From: Nonomuraea gerenzanensis
GTDB lineage: Bacteria > Actinomycetota > Actinomycetes > Streptosporangiales > Streptosporangiaceae
DNA length: 64,000 bases
Assembly (NCBI RefSeq): GCF_020215645.1
Contig: NZ_CP084058.1
Span: 2,046,001 to 2,110,000, forward strand
Direction of reading: 5' to 3'
Each line of letters opens with the position of its first letter. The stretch's first letter is position 1. Positions 25,864 to 35,145 of this stretch are shown here, in pieces. The notes beneath the pieces are model-generated. The model saw only the letters and a list, made by a program, of their open reading frames with translations. It had not been told where the DNA came from and did no database searches. The translations under genes were made by a program, and so were the position numbers.

Positions 25864-26796
25864 ATGAACCTCGGCCCCGTCGACTCCAGCAAGGTCCCGC
25901 GCTTCGCGGGCCCCGCCACCTTCGCCCGCCTGCCCCGCCTCGACCAGGTGGAGCGGGCCGACGTGGCGGTGGTGGGCGTGCCCTTCGACACCGGCGTCTC
26001 CTACCGGCCCGGCGCCCGGTTCGGCCCCGCCGCCGTACGGGAGGCGTCCCGGCTGCTGCGGCCCTACCACCCGGGGCTGGACGTGTCCCCGTTCGAGCGG
26101 GCGCAGGTCGCCGACGCCGGCGACATCGCGGTCAACCCGTTCGACATCGGCGCCGCCATCGAGACCATCGAGGGCGCGGCCGACGACCTGGATGCCAGGC
26201 TGGTCACCATCGGCGGCGACCACACGATCGCGCTGCCGCTGCTGCGCTCGGCGGCCAGGAAGCACGGCCCCGTGGCGCTGGTGCACTTCGACGCGCACCT
26301 CGACACGTGGGACACCTACTTCGGGGCCGAGTACACGCACGGCACCCCGTTCCGGCGGGCCGTGGAGGAGGGCCTCCTCGACACCGAGGCGCTCAGCCAC
26401 GTCGGGATCAGGGGCTCCCTGTACGGTAAGAAGGACCTGGAGGAGGACCGGCGGCTCGGGTTCGGCATCGTGACCGCGGCCGACGTGCTGCGGCGCGGGC
26501 TGGACGAGGTGATCGACCTGCTGCGGCAGCGGGTCGGCGAGCGCCCCCTGTACCTGTCCATCGACATCGACGTGCTCGACCCCGCCCACGCCCCCGGCAC
26601 GGGCACCCCCGAGGCGGGCGGGCTCACCAGCCGCGAGCTGCTGGAGATCCTGCGCGGCCTGGCCGGGCTCAACCTGATCGGGGCCGACGTGGTCGAGGTG
26701 GCCCCCGCCTACGACCACGCGGAGATCACCTCGATCGCCGCCTCCCACGTGGCCTACGACCTCGTCAGCCTGCTGGCGCTCCAGGAGAAGACATGA
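25864..26796 (+). CDS. speB: Agmatinase-family ureohydrolase
   Basis: A 310 aa dinuclear-manganese hydrolase that removes urea from a guanidino compound, for example agmatine to putrescine. Metal ligands are visible in GGDH (117-120), [10 protein letters not shown] (141-150) and SIDIDVLDP (232-240), with the GTGTPEAGG loop after it. The exact substrate (agmatine, guanidinobutyrate, guanidinopropionate or another guanidine) is not settled by the sequence. It starts an operon with an NCS1 permease and a cyclase-family hydrolase, divergent from the PucR regulator. Confidence 0.88.
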   Translation: MNLGPVDSSKVPRFAGPATFARLPRLDQVERADVAVVGVPFDTGVSYRPGARFGPAAVREASRLLRPYHPGLDVSPFERAQVADAGDIAVNPFDIGAAIETIEGAADDLDARLVTIGGDHTIALPLLRSAARKHGPVALVHFDAHLDTWDTYFGAEYTHGTPFRRAVEEGLLDTEALSHVGIRGSLYGKKDLEEDRRLGFGIVTAADVLRRGLDEVIDLLRQRVGERPLYLSIDIDVLDPAHAPGTGTPEAGGLTSRELLEILRGLAGLNLIGADVVEVAPAYDHAEITSIAASHVAYDLVSLLALQEKT

Positions 26797-28298
26797 GCAG
26801 CGGCTCCCTCACGGAGATCGAGACCTACGGCGTCGAGCGCATCCCCGACGCCGACCGCACCGCCCGCCCCGTCGACCTGTTCAGGGTCGCCTTCGGTGGC
26901 GCCAACACGTTCGCGACCTGCGTGCTCGGCGCCTTTCCCATCCTGTTCGGCCTGTCGTTCTGGCACGGCCTGGCCGCCACCGTGCTCGGGCTGGTGGCGG
27001 GGGCGCTGATCCTGGCGCCGCTGTCGCTGTTCGGGCCGCTCAACGGCACCAACAACGCCGTCTCCTCCTCGGCGCACCTGGGCGTGCACGGCCGGGTCGT
27101 GGGCTCGTTCCTGTCGCTGCTGACCGCGATCGCGTTCTTCTCGATCTCGGTGTGGTCGTCGGGCGACGCGCTCGTGGGCGGCGCGCACCGGCTGGCGGGG
27201 CTGCCGGACACCGACCTGACGTACGGGGTCGCCTACGGCCTCTTCGCCGTCCTCGTGCTCGTGGTCTGCGTGTACGGCTTCCGCTTCATGCTGTTCGTGA
27301 ACAAGATCGCGGTCGCGGCGGCGTCACTGCTGTTCGTGCTGGGCGTCTTCGCCTTCGCCGGCGACTTCGACCCGTCCTACGCCGGGGCGGTCAAGCCGGG
27401 TGACGCGCTGTTCTGGCCCTCGTTCATCGGCGCGGCCCTGATCGTGCTGTCGAACCCGGTCTCGTTCGGCGCCTTCCTGGGCGACTGGTCCCGCTACATC
27501 CCGGCGAACACGCCGCGCGGGCGGGTGATGGCGGCGGCGTTCCTGTCGCAGCTCGCCACCATCCTGCCGTTCTTCTTCGGCCTGGCCACCGCCTCGATCA
27601 TCGCCACGAAGGCCGCCGAGTACGTGGACCCGGCCGCCCCCAACTACGTCGGCGGCCTGCTGGCCGTCTCCCCTGGCTGGTACTTCGTGCCCGTCTGCCT
27701 GATCGCCCTGATCGGCGGCATGTCCACCGGCACGACCTCGCTGTACGGCACCGGCCTGGACTTCTCCAGCGTCTTCCCGCGCTTCTCCCGGGTGCAGGCC
27801 ACGGTCTTCATCGGCGTGTTGTCGATCGTGTTCATCTTCGTCGGGCGTTTCGCGGCCAACCTCACCCAGAGCATCTCCACGTTCGCCACACTGATCATCA
27901 CGTGTACGGCCCCCTGGATGGTGATCATGATGCTCGGGTACGTGACGCGCCGCGGCTGGTACGACCCGGAGGCGCTGCAGGTGTTCAACCGGCGCCAGCG
28001 CGGCGGCCGCTACTGGTTCACGCACGGCTGGAACTGGCGCGGGCTGAGCGCCTGGCTGGTCTCCGCCGGGCTGGCGCTGATGTTCGTCAACCTGCCCGGG
28101 CAGTTCGTCGGGCCGCTGGGGAACCTCGCGGGCGGCGTGGACATCTCGCTGCCGGTCGGCCTGGCCGTGGCGGGGCTGCTCTACCTCGTGCTGCTGGCGC
28201 TCTTCCCCGAGCCGCGCGAGGTCTACGGCCCCGACGGGCCGCGCCTGGTCCGCTCGGCCGACACGCCGGTGCTGCCCATCGTGGAGCCGGCGACGTGA
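26793..28298 (+). CDS. NCS1-family purine-cytosine permease-like transporter
   Basis: A 501 aa membrane protein with about twelve hydrophobic segments. The NCS1 pattern shows in [46 protein letters not shown] and [17 protein letters not shown]. Family members import cytosine, allantoin, hydantoins or related nitrogen compounds. The ATGA overlap with the ureohydrolase gene suggests that it imports that enzyme's substrate or a precursor. A PucR-controlled nitrogen-source uptake role is inferred. Confidence 0.88.
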   Translation: MSSGSLTEIETYGVERIPDADRTARPVDLFRVAFGGANTFATCVLGAFPILFGLSFWHGLAATVLGLVAGALILAPLSLFGPLNGTNNAVSSSAHLGVHGRVVGSFLSLLTAIAFFSISVWSSGDALVGGAHRLAGLPDTDLTYGVAYGLFAVLVLVVCVYGFRFMLFVNKIAVAAASLLFVLGVFAFAGDFDPSYAGAVKPGDALFWPSFIGAALIVLSNPVSFGAFLGDWSRYIPANTPRGRVMAAAFLSQLATILPFFFGLATASIIATKAAEYVDPAAPNYVGGLLAVSPGWYFVPVCLIALIGGMSTGTTSLYGTGLDFSSVFPRFSRVQATVFIGVLSIVFIFVGRFAANLTQSISTFATLIITCTAPWMVIMMLGYVTRRGWYDPEALQVFNRRQRGGRYWFTHGWNWRGLSAWLVSAGLALMFVNLPGQFVGPLGNLAGGVDISLPVGLAVAGLLYLVLLALFPEPREVYGPDGPRLVRSADTPVLPIVEPAT

Positions 28299-28906
28299 CG
28301 CGCCTGATCGACCTGTCGGTGCCGATCGAGACCGGGATGCCCGTCTACCCGGGCGACCCGGAGGTCTCGGTCGGCCCGGCGCTCACCGTGGCCCGCGACG
28401 GCGTGAACGTGCTGGGCCTGCACCTCGGCTCCCACTCCGGCACCCACGTGGACGCGCCCTACCACCTCGACGACTCCCTGCCGACGCTGGACGAGCTGCC
28501 GCTGGAGCGCTTCCACGGGCCCGCCACGGTGGTGGACGCCAGGGGGCGGGGGCCGGTGATCGGTCCCGAGTTGTTCGAGGAGGTGCGCGCGGGCGTGATC
28601 GTGCTGGTGGCCACAGGCTGGCCGTTCGGCGGCCACGGCCATCCGTACCTCACCGCGGAGGCCGCCGCGCTGCTGGTCGAGCGGGGCGTGCGCACAGTGG
28701 GCACCGACGCGCTGAGCGTGGACCCGACGCCCGCGGACGCCTTCCCCGCGCACGAGGCGCTGCTGCGCGCGCACGCCGTCATCGCCGAGAACCTGTCCGG
28801 TCTCGACCGGCTGATCGGGCAGCGGGAGATCGAGGTGTCGATGTTCCCGCTGCGGATCGCCGGAGGTGACGGCTCGCCCGTGCGGGCGGTCGCCCGGGTC
28901 GGCTAG
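28295..28906 (+). CDS. Cyclase family protein (metal-dependent amidohydrolase-like)
   Basis: The 203 aa protein has the cyclase-family signature SHSGTHVDAPYHL (about residues 48-60), which provides metal-binding His and Asp residues, and the N-terminal LIDLSVPIETGMPVYPGDP. Known relatives include kynurenine formamidase and isatin hydrolase, so amide or cyclic-amide hydrolysis is likely. The GTG start overlaps the permease stop. Its TAG interlocks with the stop codon of the convergent Lrp gene in a CTAG. Function in the guanidine-like operon is unknown. Confidence 0.87.
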   Translation: MTRLIDLSVPIETGMPVYPGDPEVSVGPALTVARDGVNVLGLHLGSHSGTHVDAPYHLDDSLPTLDELPLERFHGPATVVDARGRGPVIGPELFEEVRAGVIVLVATGWPFGGHGHPYLTAEAAALLVERGVRTVGTDALSVDPTPADAFPAHEALLRAHAVIAENLSGLDRLIGQREIEVSMFPLRIAGGDGSPVRAVARVG

Positions 28907-29397
28907 CGGGTGCCCCAGGAGTAGGTCTGCTTGCGCAGCTTGAGGTAGACGAACGACTCGGTGGCCCGGACGGCGGGGATGGCGCGGATCTTGCTGAGGA
29001 TCTCCAGCAGGTGCCCGTCACCCTCGCAGACCACCTCGACGATCACGTCGAAGGAGCCCGCCGTGAGCACGACGTAGTCGATCTCCTCGATGCCGGCCAG
29101 CTCGTCGGCCACCTTCTCCAGGTCGCCCTCGCAGTTGACGCCGATCATGGCCTGCCGGGGGAAGCCGAGCGTGAGCGGGTCGGTGACCGCGACGATCTGC
29201 ATGACGCCGGCGTCCTGGAGCCGCTGGACGCGCTGGCGTACGGCGGCCTCGGACAGGCCGACCGCCTTGCCGATCGCCGCGTACGGCTTGCGCCCATCGG
29301 CCTGGAGCTGCTCGATGATCTGCTTGGACAGGTCGTCGAGCACCACCGGGCCGCCGGAGCCGGCGCTGTTGCGGCGTACGCGGGGCGGCGTCGTCAT
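28903..29397 (-). CDS. Lrp/AsnC family transcriptional regulator
   Basis: The 164 aa regulator has an N-terminal winged helix-turn-helix (LDDLSKQIIEQLQADGRKPY, then IGKAVGLSEAAVRQRVQRLQ) and a C-terminal RAM ligand-binding domain (EIDYVVLTAGSFDVIVEVVC). It is divergent from the aminobutyraldehyde dehydrogenase gene across a 200 bp region, so control of polyamine catabolism is the natural inference. ATG at 29397 is used. Confidence 0.92.
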   Translation of the reverse strand: MTTPPRVRRNSAGSGGPVVLDDLSKQIIEQLQADGRKPYAAIGKAVGLSEAAVRQRVQRLQDAGVMQIVAVTDPLTLGFPRQAMIGVNCEGDLEKVADELAGIEEIDYVVLTAGSFDVIVEVVCEGDGHLLEILSKIRAIPAVRATESFVYLKLRKQTYSWGTR

Positions 29398-29599
29398 CGG
29401 TCGGATCCTCCTAGCGGTCCGGCGTTACGGGGGCGTTCCCGCCGGGTTGCCGTCCTGGTGCGACATGTTGTCAGTTCTTCGCGGTCTGTCAAGCGAATTC
29501 GTAGCAATTTGATATCTTCACCACGAAATCCCTTGTCGTGATGCATCTGCTCTGTCAGAGTCGCGGCAACTCAGCCACCTCACGAGGAGGTCGTTAACC
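29398..29599. promoter_or_regulatory. Divergent Lrp / polyamine-catabolic promoter region
   Basis: The block around 29494-29530 is unusually AT-rich for this genome (GCAATTTGATATCTTCACC). An inverted repeat CACGA (29522-29526) / TCGTG (29536-29540) lies close by. It is a plausible Lrp binding and promoter area. AGGAGG at 29585-29590 is the ribosome-binding site of the dehydrogenase gene. Confidence 0.5.
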
Positions 29600-31033
29600 T
29601 TGACCACCCGTCTGCAGAACTTCATCAACGGTGAGTTCGTGGACGCCAAGAGCGGCCGATTCTCCGACATCATCGATCCGTGCACGGGCGAGGCCTACGT
29701 CCAGGCTCCCGTCTCGGGTCAGGAGGACATCGACGCCGCCTTCGCCGCCGCGGCCGCCGCTTTCGAGTCGTGGGGCAGGACCACCCCGGGCGAGCGGGCG
29801 AACCTGCTGCTCAAGGTCGCCGACGCGATCGACGCCAGGGCCGACGAGATCAACGAGGCCGAGTGCCGCAACACCGGCAAGCCCCGCGCCCGCATGGCCG
29901 AGGACGAGACGCCGGTCGCCGCCGACCACTTCCGCTTCTTCGCGGGCGCGGCCCGCACGTTGGAGGGCCCGACGGCCGGCGAGTTCCTGGCCGAGCACAC
30001 CAGCGTCATCAGGCACGAGCCGATCGGCGTGGTCGGCCAGGTGACGCCGTGGAACTACCCGATGATGATGGCGGTCTGGAAGATCGCCCCGGCGCTGGCG
30101 GCCGGCAACACGATCGTGCTCAAGCCGTCCGACACGACCCCGGTATCCACGCTCAAGCTGGCCGAGATCCTCGGCGAGGTGCTGCCGCCCGGCGTCTTCA
30201 ACGTCGTCACCGGCGACCGCGAGAGCGGCGCCATGGTCGTCAGCCACCCCACCGCCGCCATGGTGGCCATCACCGGCTCGGTCGGCGCGGGCATGTCGGT
30301 GGCCAAGAGCGCCGCCGACGACCTCAAGCGGGTGCACCTGGAGCTCGGCGGCAAGGCGCCCGTCGTGGTCTTCGAGGACGTCAAGGACCTGCGCAAGGCC
30401 GCCGCCGACATCGCCACCGCCGGCCTCTACAACGCCGGCCAGGACTGCACCGCCGCCTGCCGGGTGCTGGTGCACGAGAGCGTGCACGACGAGTTCGTGG
30501 CCGCGCTCACCGAGGCCGCCGCCGGCACCGTCACCGGCGACCTGGGCAACGAGGAGGCCCTCTACGGCCCGCTCAACAACGAGAACCAGCTCGCCAGGGT
30601 CCAGGGCTTCATCGACCGGGTCCCCGCGCACGCCAAGGTCCTCACGGGCGGCCACCGCGTCGGCGACAAGGGTTACTTCTTCGCCCCGACGATCGTGGAC
30701 GGGCTGCGCCAGGACGACGAGATGGTGCAGAACGAGGTCTTCGGCCCCGTCATCACCGTCCAGACGTTCACCGACGAGGCCGACGCCCTGGCCAAGGCCA
30801 ACGACGTCAAGTACGGCCTGAGCGGCTCGGTCTGGACCTCCGACCACGGCCGGGCCATGCGCATGTCGAACCGGCTCGACTTCGGTGTCGTCTGGGTCAA
30901 CACGCACATCCCCTTCGTCTCGGAGATGCCGCACGGCGGCTTCAAGCACTCCGGGTACGGCAAGGACCTGTCGGTGTTCGGTCTGCACGACTACACCCGG
31001 GTCAAGCACGTCATGCACTACATCGGCGAATAG
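29600..31033 (+). CDS. Gamma-aminobutyraldehyde dehydrogenase (ALDH superfamily)
   Basis: The 477 aa NAD-dependent aldehyde dehydrogenase oxidises aminoaldehydes such as 4-aminobutanal to GABA in putrescine breakdown. Catalytic Glu248 lies in HLELGGKAP and Cys283 in NAGQDCTAACRVL, and the cofactor loop is in GSVGAG. The GQDCTA(A)C sequence is typical of the aminobutyraldehyde/betaine-aldehyde subgroup. The TTG start follows AGGAGG at nine bases. It precedes the polyamine importer genes. Confidence 0.9.
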   Translation: MTTRLQNFINGEFVDAKSGRFSDIIDPCTGEAYVQAPVSGQEDIDAAFAAAAAAFESWGRTTPGERANLLLKVADAIDARADEINEAECRNTGKPRARMAEDETPVAADHFRFFAGAARTLEGPTAGEFLAEHTSVIRHEPIGVVGQVTPWNYPMMMAVWKIAPALAAGNTIVLKPSDTTPVSTLKLAEILGEVLPPGVFNVVTGDRESGAMVVSHPTAAMVAITGSVGAGMSVAKSAADDLKRVHLELGGKAPVVVFEDVKDLRKAAADIATAGLYNAGQDCTAACRVLVHESVHDEFVAALTEAAAGTVTGDLGNEEALYGPLNNENQLARVQGFIDRVPAHAKVLTGGHRVGDKGYFFAPTIVDGLRQDDEMVQNEVFGPVITVQTFTDEADALAKANDVKYGLSGSVWTSDHGRAMRMSNRLDFGVVWVNTHIPFVSEMPHGGFKHSGYGKDLSVFGLHDYTRVKHVMHYIGE

Positions 31034-31054
31034 CGGCAAGGAACGAACCTGGAT

Positions 31055-32122
31055 ATGACCGGGCTGAGTGCGATCGAGCTTGCGGACGTCGTCAAGGAGT
31101 ATCACTCGCATGGCGAGGTCGTCCAGGCGGTCAAAGGCGTGACGCTGGGCATCGAGGAGGGGGAGTTCTTCTCCCTCCTCGGCCCCTCCGGCTGCGGCAA
31201 GACCACCACGATGAGGATGATCGCCGGCTTCGAGGCGCCCTCGAAGGGCGTGGTGAGACTCTACGGCCAGGACGTCACGAACGTCCCGCCGAACAAGCGC
31301 GACGTCAACATGGTCTTCCAGTCCTACGCGCTCTTCCCGCACATGAGCGTCTGGGACAACGTGGCCTTCGGGCTCAAGCAGCGCAAGGTCGCGCAGGCGG
31401 AGATCAGGCAGCGGGTCGGTGAGATGCTGGAGATCATCGGCCTGACCGGCAGGGAGAAGCGCCTGCCGCGCGCCCTGTCCGGCGGCCAGCAGCAGCGGGT
31501 GGCGCTCGCCAGGGCGCTGGTCAACCAGCCGCGCGCGCTGCTGCTCGACGAGCCGCTCGGCGCGCTCGACCTCAAGCTGCGCCAGGCCATGCAGATCGAG
31601 CTCAAGCGCATCCAGCGCGAGGTCGGCATCACGTTCGTGTACGTCACGCACGACCAGAGCGAGGCGCTGACCATGAGCGACCGCATCGCCGTCATGAAGG
31701 ACGGGGCGGTCGAGCAGCTCGCCGGGCCGCGCGAGATCTACGAGCGGCCCGCCACGGCCTTCGTGGCCGGCTTCATCGGCACGTCCAACCTGCTCGCCGG
31801 CGCCGCGACCGGCGGCGAGCTGAAGGTCGGCGGCGGCAAGGTGCTGGTGCCGGGCCACGACGGCGACGTGACGGTGACCGTCCGGCCCGAGAAGATCACC
31901 ATCGGCACGGAGGAGCCCGAGCAGGGGCTGAGCGCCGTGCGGGGCACCGTGGCCGAAGTGGTGTATCTGGGCACGTATAACAGCTATGCGGTGAGTCTCG
32001 CTGACGGGGCCGAGGTCACCGTGTTCCAGCAGAACGCGCATGACGCGACGGCCACGGCGGAGCGGGGCGACTCCGTCTGGCTGTCGTGGCAGGCGCAGCA
32101 CTCGTACGTGATTGGAAGTTGA
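31055..32122 (+). CDS. potA: Spermidine/putrescine ABC transporter ATP-binding protein
   Basis: The 355 aa ATPase has Walker A GPSGCGKTT, Q-loop MVFQSYALFPHM, signature LSGGQQQRVALARAL, Walker B LLLDEPLGALD and switch FVYVTHDQSEALTM. The C-terminal TOBE domain fits the PotA type. It lies 21 bases after the dehydrogenase gene and is followed by potD, potB and potC in close order, so a single polyamine uptake operon is likely. Confidence 0.93.
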   Translation: MTGLSAIELADVVKEYHSHGEVVQAVKGVTLGIEEGEFFSLLGPSGCGKTTTMRMIAGFEAPSKGVVRLYGQDVTNVPPNKRDVNMVFQSYALFPHMSVWDNVAFGLKQRKVAQAEIRQRVGEMLEIIGLTGREKRLPRALSGGQQQRVALARALVNQPRALLLDEPLGALDLKLRQAMQIELKRIQREVGITFVYVTHDQSEALTMSDRIAVMKDGAVEQLAGPREIYERPATAFVAGFIGTSNLLAGAATGGELKVGGGKVLVPGHDGDVTVTVRPEKITIGTEEPEQGLSAVRGTVAEVVYLGTYNSYAVSLADGAEVTVFQQNAHDATATAERGDSVWLSWQAQHSYVIGS

Positions 32123-32131
32123 TAGCACCCC

Positions 32132-33346
32132 ATGAACCCCTTCATGCGTGGAATGACGCAGCCCCGCACCCGTCGTGACGTCTTCCGCCTGGCCGGTTAC
32201 TCCGCCGCCGGGCTAGCCCTGGCCGCCTGCGGCGTGCAGGGGCAGAAGGCGGCGCCGCCCAAGGCCGACGCCGTCGCCGACTACTGGGCCAAGCAGAAGA
32301 AGAACGGCAAGGTCGTCTTCGCCAACTGGCCCGAGTACATGCCCGAGGACAAGGGCCCGCTGGAGAAGTTCAAGCAGGACACCGGCATCGCGTACGAGTA
32401 CAAGGAGGTCATCCAGGAGAACGCCGAGTTCTTCGGCAAGGCCGACCCCGTGCTGCGCGCCGGCCAGTCGCTGGGCTACGACATCGTCGTCATGACCAAC
32501 GGCATCCAGCTCCAGCACATGATCGAGCTGGGTTACGTGGTGCCGCTCGACCACTCCAAGCTGCCCAACTTCCAGGCCAACGCCGGGCAGAAGTACAAGG
32601 AGCGCTCCTACGACCCCGGTAACAAGTACACGGTGCCCTACACCTCCGGGGTGACCGGCATCGCGTACAACACCGAGTTCGTCAAGGAGGAGATCACCAG
32701 CATCGAGTCGCTGTTCGACCCCAAGTACAAGGGGCGGGTCGGCATGATGGCCGACGCTCAGGAGATCGCCAACTTCGGCATGATCGCGCTGGGCATCGCG
32801 CCGGAGAAGTCGACGGAGGCGGACTGGCGCAAGGCCGGGGAGAAGCTCAAGGCCCAGAGCGACGCCGGAATTGTCCGGAAATATTATGATCAGTCGTACA
32901 TCGATGCGGTGTCGAAGGGCGACGTCTGGCTGACCATGGCCTGGTCGGGCGACGTGTTCCAGCGGCAGCTCGCCGGCGAGCCGGTGAAGTTCGTGGTGCC
33001 CGCCGAGGGCGGCACGATCTGGACCGACAACATGCTCATCCCCAAGGGCGCGGCCAACCCGGTGGACGCCCTCATGCTGATGGACTACCTCTACCAGCCG
33101 GCCGTGGCCGCCGAGCTGGACGAGTACATCCAGTACGTCACGCCGGTCCCCGCCGTGCAGGACCTGCTGCGCGAGAAGGCCAGGACGGCCAAGGGCGAGG
33201 ACAAGAAGGCGCTGGAGGACATGGTGGGCAGCCCGCTCATGTTCCCCTCCGAGTCCGACTACGCCAAGCTGCACAACTACACCCAGCTCACCACCCAGCA
33301 GGAGCAGGTGTTCAACCCGATCTTCCAGTCCATCACCCAGGCGTAA
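32132..33346 (+). CDS. potD: Polyamine ABC transporter substrate-binding lipoprotein
   Basis: The 404 aa protein has a twin-arginine-type signal (TRRDVFRLAG) that ends in a lipobox with Cys33 (LALAACG), so it is probably Tat-exported and lipid-anchored. The mature part has PotD/PotF features: FANWPEYMPEDKG at the start of the ligand-binding domain, LGYDIVVMTNG, and VPYTSGVTGIAYNTEF. The ligand is inferred as putrescine or spermidine from the neighbours. Confidence 0.92.
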   Translation: MNPFMRGMTQPRTRRDVFRLAGYSAAGLALAACGVQGQKAAPPKADAVADYWAKQKKNGKVVFANWPEYMPEDKGPLEKFKQDTGIAYEYKEVIQENAEFFGKADPVLRAGQSLGYDIVVMTNGIQLQHMIELGYVVPLDHSKLPNFQANAGQKYKERSYDPGNKYTVPYTSGVTGIAYNTEFVKEEITSIESLFDPKYKGRVGMMADAQEIANFGMIALGIAPEKSTEADWRKAGEKLKAQSDAGIVRKYYDQSYIDAVSKGDVWLTMAWSGDVFQRQLAGEPVKFVVPAEGGTIWTDNMLIPKGAANPVDALMLMDYLYQPAVAAELDEYIQYVTPVPAVQDLLREKARTAKGEDKKALEDMVGSPLMFPSESDYAKLHNYTQLTTQQEQVFNPIFQSITQA

Positions 33347-33349
33347 CCG

Positions 33350-34201
33350 ATGCGGCGGCTCACCCCCTACCTGCTCGCCCTGCCGAGCTGGATGTGGCTG
33401 GCGATCTTCCTGGTCGTGCCCATGGTCGCGATGGCGTCGGTGTCGCTGCAGACCGGCAACGCCATCGACGGCTTCGCCATGACGTTCAGCTTCTCCAACT
33501 ACTCCGACGCGCTCGGCCGCTACAGCACCCAGCTCGTCCGGTCGCTGATCTACGGTGGGCTCGCCACCGTGGCCATGCTGGTGATCGGGTACCCGGTGGC
33601 GTACTTCATCGCCTTCAAGGGCGGGGCGCGCAAGTCGATGTACCTGTTCCTGCTCCTGCTGCCGTTCTTCGTCTCGTTCGTGCTGCGCACGATCTCGTGG
33701 AACTTCCTGCTGTCGGACAACGGCATCCTGTTCGGCACGCTGAAGGGCTGGGGGCTGCTGCCCGACGACTTCCACGTGCTGGCCACGCCGTTCGCGGTGA
33801 TCGCGGGGCTGACGTACAACTTCCTGCCGTTCATGATCCTGCCGATCTACGTGGCGCTGGAGCGGGTGGACCCGCGGGTGGTGGAGGCGGCGCAGGACCT
33901 GTACGCGACGCGGGCGGCGGCCTTCCGCCGGGTGGTGCTGCCGCTGTCGCTGCCGGGGGTGTTCGCCGGGGTGCTGATGACGTTCGTGCCGGCCACGGCC
34001 GACCCGATCAACGCCGCCGTACTGGGCGGCAGGTCCACCACGATGATCGGCAACATCATCCAGACCGAGTACCTGACGAACCTCGACTACCCGACCGCCT
34101 CGGCGCTGTCCTTCACGCTGATGGCGGTGCTGCTGGTCGGGATCTTCATCTACGCCCGCGCCCTGGGGACGGAGAACGTGCTGGAGGCGGCGGCCCGATG
34201 A
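33350..34201 (+). CDS. potB: Polyamine ABC transporter permease PotB
   Basis: The 283 aa membrane subunit has six hydrophobic segments starting with YLLALPSWMWLAIFLVVPMV. The ATPase-contact loop is EAAQDLYATRAAAFRRVVLP. ATG at 33350 follows the potD stop by three bases and its own stop overlaps the potC start (ATGA). Confidence 0.92.
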   Translation: MRRLTPYLLALPSWMWLAIFLVVPMVAMASVSLQTGNAIDGFAMTFSFSNYSDALGRYSTQLVRSLIYGGLATVAMLVIGYPVAYFIAFKGGARKSMYLFLLLLPFFVSFVLRTISWNFLLSDNGILFGTLKGWGLLPDDFHVLATPFAVIAGLTYNFLPFMILPIYVALERVDPRVVEAAQDLYATRAAAFRRVVLPLSLPGVFAGVLMTFVPATADPINAAVLGGRSTTMIGNIIQTEYLTNLDYPTASALSFTLMAVLLVGIFIYARALGTENVLEAAAR

Positions 34202-34983
34202 GAGGGATCCGAGCCGGCGACCGGCTGCTGCACATCTACACGTGGCTGATCATCGTCTGGCTGTCGTCGCCGATCGCCGTGATGATCCTGTTCGGGTTCA
34301 ACGACAAGAAGAGCAAGTCGAACACCACCTGGCAGGGCTTCACCCTGCGCTGGTACAGCGAGCTGTTCGACATCTCCGACCTGACCACCGCGCTGTGGAA
34401 CTCGCTGGTGATCGCCCTGCTCAGCACGATCATCACGGTCGTCATCGGCACCATGCTGGGGCTGGCGCTCGGCAGGCACCGCTTCCGCGGCCAGGGCGCG
34501 ACGAACTTCCTGGTCTTCGCCGCCATCTCCACGCCCGAGCTCGTCATGGGGGCCTCGCTGCTGTCGCTGTTCGTCTCCGGCAACGTGCCGCGCGACGGCA
34601 ACACGATCATCATCGCGCACGTGCTGTTCTCGCTGTCGTTCGTGGTGGTCACGGTGCGGGCGCGGGTCGTCACGCTGGACCCCTCCCTGGAGGAGGCCGC
34701 CAGGGACCTGGGCGCGACGGCGTGGGGCACGTTCCGGCAGGTGACGCTGCCGGCGATCATGCCGGGCGTGCTGGCGGGCGGGATGCTCGCCTTCGCGCTG
34801 TCCATCGACGACTACGTGGTGACCAGCTTCGTCAACGGCTCGACCGTGACCTTCCCGCTGTGGATCGTCGGCGCGGTCAAGACCGGCATCCCGCCGCAGG
34901 TCAACGTCATGGGTACGCTGATCTTCTGCATCGGGGTGCTGATCGCGATCGGCAACGCGGTCGCGGCCCGCCGCCGTAGCTGA
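34198..34983 (+). CDS. potC: Polyamine ABC transporter permease PotC
   Basis: The 261 aa second permease. It has the N-terminal IIVWLSSPIAVMILFGFND and the loop EEAARDLGATAWGTFRQVTLP. The C-terminal FALSIDDYVVTSFVNG is a conserved PotC sequence. It is the last gene of the potADBC set and is followed by a terminator hairpin. Confidence 0.93.
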   Translation: MRGIRAGDRLLHIYTWLIIVWLSSPIAVMILFGFNDKKSKSNTTWQGFTLRWYSELFDISDLTTALWNSLVIALLSTIITVVIGTMLGLALGRHRFRGQGATNFLVFAAISTPELVMGASLLSLFVSGNVPRDGNTIIIAHVLFSLSFVVVTVRARVVTLDPSLEEAARDLGATAWGTFRQVTLPAIMPGVLAGGMLAFALSIDDYVVTSFVNGSTVTFPLWIVGAVKTGIPPQVNVMGTLIFCIGVLIAIGNAVAARRRS

Positions 34984-35000
34984 GAGCATTCTTCCGGATT

Positions 35001-35023
35001 CCCCTCCGCAGGCCGCGGAGGGG
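35001..35023 (+). terminator. Terminator hairpin after potC
   Basis: CCCCTCCGC (35001-35009) pairs perfectly with GCGGAGGGG (35015-35023) across a five-base loop, and TTTC follows. It lies 18 bases past the potC stop. Confidence 0.75.
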
Positions 35024-35145
35024 TTTCGGCTTGGCCAAGAACAGGGAGGCGAGATCGGATTCCGGCGGGGGGAACCCGCGCGTGATCACCTATTTGGTCC
35101 CGCAATTTTCATAGAACTCAAGCTTTCGTAAGGGAAGTGGGATTT

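Noticed and set aside
29594..32128. An 844-codon minus-strand open frame across the dehydrogenase and potA genes
   Set aside because: It spans two well-supported plus-strand genes and their gap, which is expected of a GC shadow.
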